Shown here: piece after piece, positions 23,219 to 31,953 of the stretch | How the letters are laid out: the number at the start of each line of letters is the position of its first letter | Position numbering within the stretch: the stretch's first letter is position 1 | From: a virus | DNA: 31,953 nt | Strand: one strand, 5' to 3' | IMG/VR virus record: IMGVR_UViG_3300032132_000758 | Span: 1 to 31,953 of that record | Made by a program: the position numbers and the translations under genes | Notes under the pieces: generated by a model | The model's input: only the letters and a program-made list of their open reading frames with translations | What the model was told of the DNA's origin: nothing | Databases searched by the model: none

Positions 23219-23935
23219 ATGAAACTCAAATACGGAACGTATTCGCACGCCACGAACGAAGTGACGCTCAGCACGTCGCGGCAGACGCTCTATAGCGATC
23301 TCGACGTCGCCTGGGCCGCGCGGCACGTGGTGAATATCTCGGGATGGATGCACGCCGACACGGCCGGCGAGATGGTAGGCAACCTTGCGGCACTGGAAGC
23401 GGCTTACAAAGATGGCGGCAACGATCTCACGCTGCTGAACGACGACGGCTCGATCGCCCTGAAGTGGCCCAACAGTACGGCACTTGGTAGCACGCGGATC
23501 ACACAGCCGCCCAGCTATCCCAACGACTTAAACGGCGTGTTTGCGACGGTCTGGCCGTATCAGATCACATTCGAAGCCGACTACCGCGTTCAGCCGGGCG
23601 ACATTCTGCTTCAGTGGAACGAAGACTTGCAGTTTGTCGGCACGGGCGGGCCGAAGTTCGTGCACATGCCGGTGCTCGCCGGACCGTGGCCCAAGCAACA
23701 GGTGACGTCAAACAGCACGTACCGTGTCGTGCAGAGCGGGTCGGCGACGAAGCTCGATAGCTATCCGCTGCCGGCGAGTCCGATGTGGCCGGCATCGGAA
23801 AAACTCGACATGCGGCGAACGAGAAAGCTCGCCCCCCGCTACAGAAACGGTGAGCCGTATGAGTACCGCATTTCGTGGAGTTTCACATTCGAAGGCAACG
23901 CCGCCTACACGGGCGCGCCAACGAGTTTGCCATAA
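23219..23935 (+). CDS. distal tail-like protein, 238 aa
   Basis: It starts 4 bases after the tape measure stop, the usual place of the distal tail (Dit) or hub-adaptor gene. The protein is beta-rich with many aromatic residues (HVVNISGWMHADTAG, VWPYQITFEADYRV, EYRISWSFTFEGNA), and its LEAAYKDGGNDLTLLNDDGS segment followed by a TRITQPPSYP strand resembles N-terminal Dit domains. It would connect the tail tube to the fibre or hub complex. No enzymatic motif is visible. Confidence 0.6.
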   Translation: MKLKYGTYSHATNEVTLSTSRQTLYSDLDVAWAARHVVNISGWMHADTAGEMVGNLAALEAAYKDGGNDLTLLNDDGSIALKWPNSTALGSTRITQPPSYPNDLNGVFATVWPYQITFEADYRVQPGDILLQWNEDLQFVGTGGPKFVHMPVLAGPWPKQQVTSNSTYRVVQSGSATKLDSYPLPASPMWPASEKLDMRRTRKLAPRYRNGEPYEYRISWSFTFEGNAAYTGAPTSLP

Positions 23936-24052
23936 GGCCCACGAGCCGTAATGACCTTTCGAAATGGCCGGCCGCGCGGTCCGGCTGGTCCATTCGCCTG
24001 GTGAAAATCGTTTACACAATTACACGCATTTTGTTGAGTCGAGGAACGCGAC

Positions 24053-25300
24053 ATGTCAACCAGACGCTGGAAGGGGACGGCGCTAGCCGTCAAGCAAGAG
24101 ACCGAACTCACGCCGGCGAACGTCGAGATCGGCGATATTTTCACAGTCACGATCAACAACAACGCCGTCAGCTTCACCGCGACCGCCGCAACGGTGACCA
24201 ACGTGACCGCCGGCCTTGCCGACGCGATGAACGATTCGACGCTGCCGGAGTTCCAAGAACTGGCGGCTGTCGACCAGACAACAAAGATCCTTGTGCAAGC
24301 GGGCACGGCGGGTGTTCCGTTTATGCTGACCGCTTCAGCCACGAACGGAGGCGCGGCTGACACGCAGACACTCACGGCCAACACGACACAAGCGGCCACC
24401 GGTCCCTGGCACTTCGACAACGCGGCCAACTGGTCGGGTGGCACGGTTCCCGTCGGCAGCGACGACGTTTACTTCGACACGGGCGACGTGCCCTGTTTGT
24501 ACGGGCTATCCCAATCGGCCATCACGCTCACCAGCTTGAACATCTTGAGCGGCTACAAGGGAAAAATCGGTCTCAAGGAAGAGAACGACAGCGGCTACTT
24601 CGAGTACCGCGATACGTATCTGGCGATCAGCGCTACGACGGTGAACATCGGCGGTGGACTGGGCAACGGCTCGCAGCGGATCAAGCTCGACACGGGCAGC
24701 AATCAGACGGCGCTCAACGTCCAAAACTCCGGGCAGGGTGAGATCAACGGTGTGCCGGCCCTGCTCTGGAAGGGCACCCACGCTTCAAACGAAGTGAACG
24801 TCAATAAAGGGCAGGTCGGCGGCGCTTTCTTCGCGAGCGAATCGGCAACAATCGTCACGCTGAGGATTGGCTTCAAACACAACGTACTCGGCGACTCGGT
24901 CGTCAAGCTCGGCGCAGGTTGCACGCTGACGACGATCAACAAGACGGGCGGCGACCTGGAGGTCAACAGTGGATTCACCACGTTGACGCAGAACGACGGC
25001 ACGACGGTCATCAACGCCGGCGCGGCAACAACGCTCAACGTGCGCGGCGGCCAGTGCGTGCCCAACGGCACCGGAACAATCACGACGGCCAACGTCTCCG
25101 GCGACGGGCATCTGGACTTCTCGCAGGACATGCGCGCCAAGACGGTCACCAACCCGATTAACCGCTACGGCAACGACAGCAGCATCAGCGATCCGTTCCA
25201 AGTCGTGTCGAGCATGGTGATCGATTTAGAAGAATCGAAAGACCTAACAAGGCTCGACATCGGCACGCACATTAAGGTGACGCGCGGAGCACCCAGCTAA
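24053..25300 (+). CDS. tail protein with predicted beta-helix, 415 aa
   Basis: Residues about 1-115 form an Ala/Thr-rich beta domain (GDIFTVTINNNAVSFTATAA). A GPWHFDNAANWSGGTVPVGS box (about residues 123-142) introduces a repetitive series of short strands, with regular Asn, Gly and Thr turns (LTLTTINKTGGDLEVNSG-like spacing), as in parallel beta-helix autotransporter or tail spike proteins. It may be a receptor-binding or polysaccharide-binding tail component. GAGGA 7 bases before ATG 24053 supports the start. The stop overlaps the start of the hub-like gene. Confidence 0.55.
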   Translation: MSTRRWKGTALAVKQETELTPANVEIGDIFTVTINNNAVSFTATAATVTNVTAGLADAMNDSTLPEFQELAAVDQTTKILVQAGTAGVPFMLTASATNGGAADTQTLTANTTQAATGPWHFDNAANWSGGTVPVGSDDVYFDTGDVPCLYGLSQSAITLTSLNILSGYKGKIGLKEENDSGYFEYRDTYLAISATTVNIGGGLGNGSQRIKLDTGSNQTALNVQNSGQGEINGVPALLWKGTHASNEVNVNKGQVGGAFFASESATIVTLRIGFKHNVLGDSVVKLGAGCTLTTINKTGGDLEVNSGFTTLTQNDGTTVINAGAATTLNVRGGQCVPNGTGTITTANVSGDGHLDFSQDMRAKTVTNPINRYGNDSSISDPFQVVSSMVIDLEESKDLTRLDIGTHIKVTRGAPS

Positions 25301-27024
25301 TGGCCGACCCGCAGGGCCTATTCCTATTCTCGGGCATCGACCCAACGAAAATCCTCAGCGCGAGCTACACGCTCTCGCACGGGATCACACCCGGAGTCTG
25401 CACGATCCAGATGGCACCACAGCCCGTGTTGCCGGCGGCAATCGGCACGCTGGCGGTAAAGTTTGGCACGCTCACACAGCAATTCGTTGGTTGCAAGATC
25501 GACGCGGTGCGACTGCGGCACACGCCGGGCGGTTTGGTCTGGAGTATCAGGATCTTCGATCGTCGCTGGCGCTGGCGGTTCGGCGGTGTCGTCGGCCACT
25601 ACAACCTTCGAAACGACAGCGGAGAACTCCAGGAGGACACGAAGAAAACGCCGCAAGAATTGGCGCAACTGTTACTGAACCAGATGGGGGAAGTCGGTTA
25701 CAACGTTTCCGACCTGCCGAACGACACGAATTCCGAGGTGCACTGGAGTTGGACCAACCCGGCAACCGAATTGGCACAACTGGCCGAAAGCCTGGGCTGC
25801 CGCGTCGTGCTTCAACTCAACGGCACGGTCGCACTCAGACGAACGGGCGTCGGGCTAGCGTTGCCGGTGACGTCGGCCGCAATGAACGACAGTTTCGGCG
25901 TCGACGATTCCGAGAAGCCGTCTGCGATCTGGTGTGTGTGCGGCGAGGCCCGATTTCAAAAACGGTTCGAACTTGAGGCGGTGGGCAAAGACGTCGATGG
26001 AGAAATTAAGCTGCCCGACGACTTGAGCTATGCACCAGCCGACTGGAAAACCGTCCATCCCGAAACGTTCACCGAACTGGCGGAAGACGACGAGGCTCTC
26101 GCAGCGGCTCGCGAGTCGATGTACCGCTGGTATCGGATCAAGACGCCAGTTGACATTCCCACTATCGAGGGGCTGGTTGAGGCCGTCGAGATTACCGACG
26201 ACGACAAGTGGCGACTGATGCCACTGCTGAGTGAAAAGGTGGAAACGAAGCTCGATGAGACGACAAAAAAACAGGTTCCGAAGCCGGCCACCGTTCATGG
26301 CAAGCACACGGTCACTCAGGTCGAGAACCTGAAGCCGGACGACGACCCCGATCCGACCAAAGTCTCCGTTTTGTTCACAATCGACGCGGCTCGTGGAATT
26401 GTGAAGTTCCAGCGCCCGGTCTACTGGATGAAGGATGAGAAGTCCCATCCTGCCGAACTCTACCTGGAAACGAGTTGTCCCTTGCGGGACGTCGAGACAC
26501 GTGAGCCGCTACGGTACGCTGTGACACGCACCCTGAGCGCCACGAGCGGCACGCAGCCGCAGATCGTGCATCGTCCGGAGATCGTGGCGACGGCTCGCGT
26601 CGAGTACGACGACGATGGAACGGTCATCGGCGCGGTGAGCGGCGTGGTCGACAACATCGACACCGAAAATTTGAGCGATCAGGCCAACCATTACATCGAC
26701 GCGGCCACCCAAGAATACGCGGCGGACGTCAGCGGCGATCGTACGTACGCCGGCGCGTTGTGGATCAACCCTGATGGTGCGATTCAGCAAGTGACCTGGA
26801 TGGTCAACACCAGCGGCATGACGACCCGCGCGAGCCGTAACACCGAACACAACCCATTGGTTTCTGACTACAAGACGCGACGTCGCAACGAACAGGCCGA
26901 CGCTGACGCCGCTGGTGACCCGGGCGGGCCGATTCGGTCGTCGGGCTCGCCGGCTTGGCAAAAGAAAAACCTCGCCGCCGCGATCGCCTCGCTGGGAAAC
27001 ATGTCTGAGAAGACTTTGGAATGA
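25300..27024 (+). CDS. tail hub or baseplate protein, 574 aa
   Basis: A large protein in the place of the tail hub (gp27-like or tail-associated protein). The first 100 residues are beta-rich (SHGITPGVCTIQMAPQPV, LAVKFGTLTQQFVGCKI, then a RIFDRRWRWRFGG box). Residues about 115-210 contain KKTPQELAQLLLNQMGEVGY and ATELAQLAESLGCRVVLQLN, the pattern of a hub domain that binds the tail tip. A long charged middle and an acidic Ala/Gly-rich end follow. No lysozyme or peptidase motif is visible. It overlaps its neighbours at both ends. Confidence 0.6.
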   Translation: MADPQGLFLFSGIDPTKILSASYTLSHGITPGVCTIQMAPQPVLPAAIGTLAVKFGTLTQQFVGCKIDAVRLRHTPGGLVWSIRIFDRRWRWRFGGVVGHYNLRNDSGELQEDTKKTPQELAQLLLNQMGEVGYNVSDLPNDTNSEVHWSWTNPATELAQLAESLGCRVVLQLNGTVALRRTGVGLALPVTSAAMNDSFGVDDSEKPSAIWCVCGEARFQKRFELEAVGKDVDGEIKLPDDLSYAPADWKTVHPETFTELAEDDEALAAARESMYRWYRIKTPVDIPTIEGLVEAVEITDDDKWRLMPLLSEKVETKLDETTKKQVPKPATVHGKHTVTQVENLKPDDDPDPTKVSVLFTIDAARGIVKFQRPVYWMKDEKSHPAELYLETSCPLRDVETREPLRYAVTRTLSATSGTQPQIVHRPEIVATARVEYDDDGTVIGAVSGVVDNIDTENLSDQANHYIDAATQEYAADVSGDRTYAGALWINPDGAIQQVTWMVNTSGMTTRASRNTEHNPLVSDYKTRRRNEQADADAAGDPGGPIRSSGSPAWQKKNLAAAIASLGNMSEKTLE

Positions 27025-27632
27025 TTGAAACTCATCGTGAAAACATGCAGTTCCGAAACGACACCAGCGAGGACATTCCCGCGTACGCCGTGCTGCGCGC
27101 CACCGGTTACGAAGAATTCGGCGACCGAAACGTTCTCACGGTCGAGAAGCCGGATTCATACGGCAGCCAACACCTGCACTTTGTCAACGGCATGCTCAAG
27201 GTTCCCCCCGATGGCTACGGTGTCTGCTACAACCCGTCCGAGCCGTGGTGGGCGCTCTACGACGACGCGGACACGCCGGCATTCGGCGAGACCTGGGGAC
27301 CGGTCGACGGCTCATGGGAACTCAAAAAGCACGTCGGCGGTTTTCGCGTTGTCGGCGGCGCGATTGGTGGCATCGAATCTACGAGTCGCGTGCTAGTCGT
27401 TCGGGCTCCGATGCTCATATTCCGTGGCAAAATCACGGCCGACATCACTATCGGAACGACTGGGACCGTTACGGTCTGGCATATGGTTGATGGTGTGGAT
27501 GAAGAGACGGAGTATGAAATCGAGGACGTGTACAGTCCGTTTGGCACAGTGGAGACCGGGTCAGGAAATGAGAACTTTGTTGGTTGTCATTGGGTGAACG
27601 ACCAGTGGGAGATTTGGCAATCGGGGTGCTGA
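27021..27632 (+). CDS. tail-associated protein, 203 aa
   Basis: The sequence is beta-rich with aromatic residues. Its C-terminal module (TVTVWHMVDGVDEETEYEIE, then NENFVGCHWVNDQWEIWQSGC) matches a small domain I recall as common at the ends of phage tail proteins in planctomycete and proteobacterial clusters. The N-terminal part (RNDTSEDIPAYAVLRATGYE) also looks like that group. A fibre-attachment or adhesin accessory role is likely but not shown. The start overlaps the hub gene by 4 bases. Confidence 0.55.
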   Translation: MIETHRENMQFRNDTSEDIPAYAVLRATGYEEFGDRNVLTVEKPDSYGSQHLHFVNGMLKVPPDGYGVCYNPSEPWWALYDDADTPAFGETWGPVDGSWELKKHVGGFRVVGGAIGGIESTSRVLVVRAPMLIFRGKITADITIGTTGTVTVWHMVDGVDEETEYEIEDVYSPFGTVETGSGNENFVGCHWVNDQWEIWQSGC

Positions 27633-27635
27633 GAA

Positions 27636-28439
27636 ATGGGACTATCATGGCCGTGCTGCAGGCCGTTCGGCGGCAGGCTTTGCAATATGTGTACTGAGAT
27701 ATTCCTCGGCGTCAGTGACGAGGGAGTGGTACTACAGTCCGTACCATACGATATGCACGTCGACATCGATTGGACACTTCCCGGCGGACCCGATGAGCGT
27801 CGTCAATGGTGGATAATCATGCGTCCGGGTCAGTTTCCTATCCCCGACGACACGGAATTCCCCGATCACGTCTTTGAACCATCGTTGTTGACGCACGACG
27901 ACGTCTACACTCCGTCTCCTCCTCCGGCGCCCCACGGCACCGGCCATTGGCTCACGAATCGTGCTCTCGCCGACGGGGAGACGTGGGATCCCCTGAACGG
28001 AATGTGGTGTACGTGGTTTTGGAATAACCACGACGCCGTGACAAACGCCGGTCACTACGAATCAATGATGCTTCGGTTCTATCCGTTGACGAACGAAATC
28101 TATCTTCGCGTCTGGTCGACCGGCTTCAAACCGTTCGCTTGTCCGGGTTATCCCGGCCCACTATTCGACGGCGTGTGCCCCGAGACGATCCCGTGCAAAG
28201 CGACGAGCCTCAACGCCGAAGCGATCTACTACAAGGAACCTGACCCCGAACCGCCGCCGTTCTGGGCTCTTGAACACGATCTCTGCTTGCAAGAAAACAC
28301 GATTGGAACCGACGGGCTCAACTACCTGGGCGTCTGTGGATATCAGCCTTGGGGAGAAGAAAAACTTGGCTGGCCTGAACCGCCTGCGACGGTGACGATC
28401 ACGCCAATCCCGCAAGAAGGATCGTATCTATGGGACTGA
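27636..28439 (+). CDS. hypothetical tail-region protein, Cys- and Trp-rich, 267 aa
   Basis: I do not recognise this family. It has a Cys-rich opening (SWPCCRPFGGRLCNMC), several aromatic beta-like segments (RRQWWIIMRPGQFPIP, MWCTWFWNNHDAVTN, IYLRVWSTGFKPFACPGYPG) and more Cys residues later (GVCPETIPC, CLQEN, GVCGYQ), about 12 in all. That suggests disulfides or metal sites in a virion protein. It overlaps the next gene by 10 bases. Confidence 0.5.
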   Translation: MGLSWPCCRPFGGRLCNMCTEIFLGVSDEGVVLQSVPYDMHVDIDWTLPGGPDERRQWWIIMRPGQFPIPDDTEFPDHVFEPSLLTHDDVYTPSPPPAPHGTGHWLTNRALADGETWDPLNGMWCTWFWNNHDAVTNAGHYESMMLRFYPLTNEIYLRVWSTGFKPFACPGYPGPLFDGVCPETIPCKATSLNAEAIYYKEPDPEPPPFWALEHDLCLQENTIGTDGLNYLGVCGYQPWGEEKLGWPEPPATVTITPIPQEGSYLWD

Positions 28440-28771
28440 GGAATGCGTGCGAGTGTTGCGGCGGGACGTGCATCCTATGCGCGGGAACCGATTGCAATCC
28501 CGATGTCGCTTGTCCGAACATTCCACTCCCCCGATGCCCGACGTGCGGGAGAACTCTGAATTGGGAACGATGCCCCGTGTGTAACGTCGGTGGCAAGTGC
28601 TCGAAATGCGGCGAGCCGATGAGGCACAACCGCTGCCCGTCGTGCGATCCATGCGGCTTCGGGGACACCGTGGCCAAGTTTCTCTCCAAAGCAGGTGCCA
28701 GGAAAAAGGCTGGTTGCGGTTGTCAGAAGCGGCAGGAGTGGCTGAATAAGAAGTTCCCATACAGCCGTTGA
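28430..28771 (+). CDS. zinc-ribbon-rich small protein, 113 aa
   Basis: About 21 of 113 residues are Cys, arranged in CxxC pairs. The middle has a double zinc-ribbon layout, CPTCG followed by CPVC and CSKCG followed by CPSC (residues about 36-66), and the end is GCGCQKRQEWLNKKF. The N-terminal CECCGGTCILC is a further cluster. Such proteins bind zinc and often nucleic acid or protein partners. It is the last gene of the + strand operon before the convergent HD-GHKL gene. A regulator of late genes and a structural cap are both possible. Confidence 0.6.
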   Translation: MGLRNACECCGGTCILCAGTDCNPDVACPNIPLPRCPTCGRTLNWERCPVCNVGGKCSKCGEPMRHNRCPSCDPCGFGDTVAKFLSKAGARKKAGCGCQKRQEWLNKKFPYSR

Positions 28772-28827
28772 GAACGCCCGGCCCGCGCGGCGCCGAACCG
28801 CCGGCCAACCAAATTCCGCCGTCGTTC

Positions 28828-31800
28828 TCACTCGTTGACCCATTTCGATCCGCTGCGTTTCATCTCCTCCCAGGCCTCAATGTGGCGACGGAGTTCGGCG
28901 TGCTGCCGACCGTGCTCGATCAGGGCCCGCCGGGCGTCGGGATCGAACGGAATCGCTCTGGGGCCGAGGCACTCGTCCCAGACCTTCGCGATCGGCGACT
29001 CCGGCTCCGGGTGCGTAGGCTCTGTTACAAATTCTGCAACGTACAGCACGTGGTATTCATTCCCCGTCCATTGCCCGGATTCTTCCAACGTCTTTGAGGC
29101 GCGTTGTTCAATCTCTTCCATAAGGGTTTCGAGGCGGCTCGTCGAAGGTGACCTGCCTGACGTGAGTTCGTACCACGTCCGGCGTGTCTTGTTTCCCGCC
29201 CTGGAGAGGAGTTTCGCTGTCACTCCAGAGGTGTGATCCAGATCGAAATCGGAATCTGGTACTGAAACGATCACGCGGGATCCAACGACGTGATGGCCAA
29301 CTGCTCGTACGCCGAATTGACGAAGAGAATTCAGGTATGGTGCACCTAATCGGGCGAACGTCTGCGACTCAACATCCCAGCAAAGTGTTGGGTGGTCCGC
29401 CGGCGTCTCCGACAGCGGCCACGATGTAACGATACTACGGTTTTGACTAACGGAAATTGTCCCATACACATGACACGTTTCACATTGAAAAAGAGAATAG
29501 AGCCACGGGTCGATGGGAACGAATTCGCGACTCGATGAACACCAGCGAAGCTTACCGTCCAATAGGTGTTTCTCTTTGTCAATCGACGAATCAAGTTTCG
29601 ATACTTTGTCACGCAAGAGTGGGTGTTGGCAGTGATACGGGCCAGCGGGATCGGTGGAAGGCGGGCGATTCGGGCCGCATACGAGCGCGTGACCGATGAA
29701 CGAGAGCATGACATCTCGAACGAGTTCTTCAAGAAACGGCAGCCTCCGCCGCGCGAGTTCATAGCGCTGAATCCTGAGAGGCAGATTTGCTTCGCTGTCA
29801 ACAACGGAGATGATCGGCTCGCTCAATCTGGTACTCGCGGGCCAAGCGAAGTCTGCATCATACAGATATGAGTGTTCCGGACTTGCAACTCGTAGACCGT
29901 TGCAGACAATCCTTGGCGAAAAATTGTCAAAGCTCCAATAAACCGCGTCGAAGCCATCGGGATGAATCACCGACCACCCGGGTGGGCTCGTGGCCCGGGC
30001 GATCTGCACTCTGTATTCTTGCTCGATTTCGATAGTTTTCTTCGTCGTCGTAATACGTCTGGAAACGACCGGCCAGTCCCAGCAGAACCAGTCAGTCATC
30101 TTGAATACTCGCGCGTCATTCCACGCGTCCCAGGTAGCAACCTCCATATCTGAGTGAAGTTTGAAGGATGCGACCGTTGCGTCGGAGAGTTCAACCTCGA
30201 CAGTCGTGCCGATCGGCAGGTCGTCCCGTCTTTGGATTTCAATCAACTGACCGTCGGCGTCGGCTTCGACAAAGTACCCCGGCTCGTTTTCTCCGACGTG
30301 GCGTGTCGACACGCGGAATTTCGTGCCCAGCAGGAAAGTGGCGAAGACGCCGATGCCGAACCGGCCGGCTCGCAGCACGCGCGGTTTGCCCTCGTCGTCG
30401 GCAAACTCACTCGTCCAGTCCGCACTTTGCCGGAACGAAGCGCCGCCCCGCAGCAGATAGCCGCGAATCGTATCGCTTGTCATGCCGATCCCTCGGTCGG
30501 TCACGCGACAGAGCCACGCCCCGTCGTCTCGCTCGACAAAGTCAACTAAAACGTCGCATTCCTGTGCTGCGAGTTCGAGCGAGTCGACCGATGTGTCGCG
30601 GGCTTTGCACCAGGCCTGCAATTCGCGGACGGCGTCGACCGCATTTTGTATGAGCTCACGCACGCCCACTTCGGGATGCTCTCCGTAGAGAGGTTCGACG
30701 AGCAACGTCAGCAGGTTCGGGTCGGTCTCGAAGCCCGTCCGTTCGGGCACGTAAGGTAAGCGGTCTCGAAACGCTGGACTGTTCAGGTTGCAATAAACCC
30801 GGCGCGTCGCGAGCCCGATTTTGTCGAGACCGAGGTCGGTTCGCGCTCCGTAGGCTTCGTCCAGCACCGCGGTCGAATGATCCATCTCGTTCTGCACGCC
30901 GTCCAAGAGCTCACGAAGCTGTAGGTACAGTTTCAGCGGAATGTCCTGGGAAACGGTCACCATCTTTCCGCGTGGGTCGTCGGCCGGTGAAATGGTCTGC
31001 ACAGCTCGATGCTTGCTCCACTCCGCGAGAGAAACCGGGCTCTGCGGATTTCGAAGTTGCAAGAGCACGGCCGGTGCTCGCTGACGATCGATTTGAAGAT
31101 AATCGGCGACACGCAGCAGCGCCATCGGAAACAGCACCGCCGAGCCGAGGGGTCGCGGAGTCTGCGCGTAGAGCGGGCTCGAATCAAGATACGCCTTACA
31201 AACGCGCAGCGATGTTCCGTGGGACCGCGCGGCCAGCCCGATCAGGTCGGCAAGTTTTGCGAGTTCGTTATTCCCGGCGGCCAGCGCGGGAAACCCCTTG
31301 TCGCTCGAGTCGGCCGGAAGGCCCGGAAAGCCGTAAATTGCGATCTCGTGCGCCAGCCGCGCATGATGACGGCGAATGAATTCGCCGACGACCAAGCAGT
31401 GGTTGCGTTCCCACTCGCCCGGGTTATCGGGCAAATTCTGGAACTTCCAGCCGCGGTGCACCGAGTCCGGGCCGACGATGTTCGTCAAAACTCGATCGCT
31501 GAACCGACGTGCCTCGCGTACGTAATCCTCCCACAACTCCTTCCAAGGACGGTCGGCCGTATGTCCATTGTGGTTTTCGTCGAACCATTCGAGCCGTCTG
31601 AATCGCGTGTTCGGCGCAATCAATTCCAAAAAGCCGTCGGCACGAAGATGCATCGCGATGTCGTGCAACAGTGTCGCACCGACGATCACTGCCGCGTCGG
31701 CGTCGCAAAGGAGTTGGTCGGTCTTGGACGTCGGCGCGCTTTGATTCCATACGTCATCGGGTACGAGGGACACTTCGGCTTGCAAGACCCGATTGACGTG

Positions 31801-31953
31801 GTCGATACCATGATCGGTATAGTCCGGAAAGAACGGCAATTTGTTGTCATGTAAGATGTCGCCGACTCGTTCTGCAAGGGCGCGCAGCGGCGTTCTATAT
31901 GGGCTGTCTTCGAGTAGGCTCTTCAACTGCTTCGGGAATTCGACAGCGGTCAT
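28828..31953 (-). CDS. HD phosphohydrolase plus HSP90-like GHKL ATPase protein, 1041 aa
   Basis: Read from ATG 31953 on the minus strand. The N-terminal HD domain (residues about 20-300) shows DHGIDHVNRV (H48, H52), LLHDIAMHL (HD at 97-98), HHARLAH (196-202), a SHG (245-247), and RVADYLQID (281-289). A Bergerat-fold ATPase follows: the N-box VRELIQNAVDAVRE (E433, N437, D440), DRGIGM (486-491), and GRFGIGVFA (530-538). The order and E-N-D motifs match HSP90-type proteins. The last 450 residues are not recognised. HD domains of this kind cleave phosphate from nucleotides. HD-GHKL fusions are typical of predicted bacterial conflict proteins, so antiphage or phage-phage competition is a likely role. 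It converges on the late operon. Confidence 0.75.
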   Translation of the reverse strand: MTAVEFPKQLKSLLEDSPYRTPLRALAERVGDILHDNKLPFFPDYTDHGIDHVNRVLQAEVSLVPDDVWNQSAPTSKTDQLLCDADAAVIVGATLLHDIAMHLRADGFLELIAPNTRFRRLEWFDENHNGHTADRPWKELWEDYVREARRFSDRVLTNIVGPDSVHRGWKFQNLPDNPGEWERNHCLVVGEFIRRHHARLAHEIAIYGFPGLPADSSDKGFPALAAGNNELAKLADLIGLAARSHGTSLRVCKAYLDSSPLYAQTPRPLGSAVLFPMALLRVADYLQIDRQRAPAVLLQLRNPQSPVSLAEWSKHRAVQTISPADDPRGKMVTVSQDIPLKLYLQLRELLDGVQNEMDHSTAVLDEAYGARTDLGLDKIGLATRRVYCNLNSPAFRDRLPYVPERTGFETDPNLLTLLVEPLYGEHPEVGVRELIQNAVDAVRELQAWCKARDTSVDSLELAAQECDVLVDFVERDDGAWLCRVTDRGIGMTSDTIRGYLLRGGASFRQSADWTSEFADDEGKPRVLRAGRFGIGVFATFLLGTKFRVSTRHVGENEPGYFVEADADGQLIEIQRRDDLPIGTTVEVELSDATVASFKLHSDMEVATWDAWNDARVFKMTDWFCWDWPVVSRRITTTKKTIEIEQEYRVQIARATSPPGWSVIHPDGFDAVYWSFDNFSPRIVCNGLRVASPEHSYLYDADFAWPASTRLSEPIISVVDSEANLPLRIQRYELARRRLPFLEELVRDVMLSFIGHALVCGPNRPPSTDPAGPYHCQHPLLRDKVSKLDSSIDKEKHLLDGKLRWCSSSREFVPIDPWLYSLFQCETCHVYGTISVSQNRSIVTSWPLSETPADHPTLCWDVESQTFARLGAPYLNSLRQFGVRAVGHHVVGSRVIVSVPDSDFDLDHTSGVTAKLLSRAGNKTRRTWYELTSGRSPSTSRLETLMEEIEQRASKTLEESGQWTGNEYHVLYVAEFVTEPTHPEPESPIAKVWDECLGPRAIPFDPDARRALIEHGRQHAELRRHIEAWEEMKRSGSKWVNE

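Noticed and set aside
31009-31854. 281 aa ORF on the + strand opposite the HD-GHKL gene
   Set aside because: It is antisense to clear HD-domain motifs and has no recognisable motif or ribosome binding site.
1-31953. CRISPR array, tRNA or rRNA genes, insertion sequence
   Set aside because: I saw no regularly spaced direct repeats of CRISPR size, no cloverleaf-like tRNA sequence, no rRNA motif and no transposase. The repeats at 17748-19650 are irregular gene fragments.

Overview
The window looks like the late (packaging, head and tail) region of a tailed phage or prophage in a planctomycete-like host, with a cargo gene at its right end. The host guess rests on high GC, heavy use of GAC, GTC and TCG codons, and the character of the structural proteins; I saw no 16S, tRNA or host housekeeping gene to confirm it. 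There is no integrase, repressor, replication gene or tRNA in view, so I cannot tell an integrated prophage from a free phage genome. A tail tube protein without a recognisable sheath suggests a long non-contractile tail (siphovirus morphology).

Layout. 1-2179: a hypothetical gene, a small ORF, a CsrA-like protein, a holin-like membrane protein and a papain-fold protein; this may be the lysis cassette. 2182-3875: a ParB-like protein translationally coupled to an ABC-type ATPase fused to a GNAT acetyltransferase domain. 3872-6041: small and large terminase. 6042-6260: a non-coding gap with a candidate promoter and a long terminator-like hairpin. 6261-10851: portal, T4 gp21-like prohead protease, jelly-roll virion protein and major capsid protein. 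11035-14547: head-completion candidates and a block of small beta-rich virion proteins. 14666-16845: tail-completion proteins and tail tube. 17035-17843: two tail assembly chaperone ORFs joined by a canonical A AAA AAC slippery heptamer. 19651-28771: tape measure, distal tail protein, beta-helix protein, baseplate hub-like protein and accessory tail proteins. 28828-31953: a convergent 1041-residue HD plus HSP90-like (GHKL) ATPase protein, probably a conflict or defence cargo gene.

The most unusual region lies between the chaperone genes and the tape measure gene (17748-19650). Four short membrane-protein genes lie on the opposite strand, in two paralogous pairs (two of 67-72 residues and two of 43). 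They are interleaved with degraded copies of the end of the chaperone gene and the start of the tape measure gene, including a truncated tape measure copy of 213 codons about 83% identical to the real one. The region looks like an iterated insertion or duplication array at one junction of the late operon. I do not recognise the small membrane proteins.

How the genes work together: the + strand genes abut or overlap by a few bases in most places, as in a co-transcribed late operon. Terminase and portal fill a head built by capsid protein and protease, the 11-16 kb genes close the head and join the tail, and the chaperones and tape measure set tail length. The minus-strand genes in the array and the HD-GHKL gene are the accessory components.
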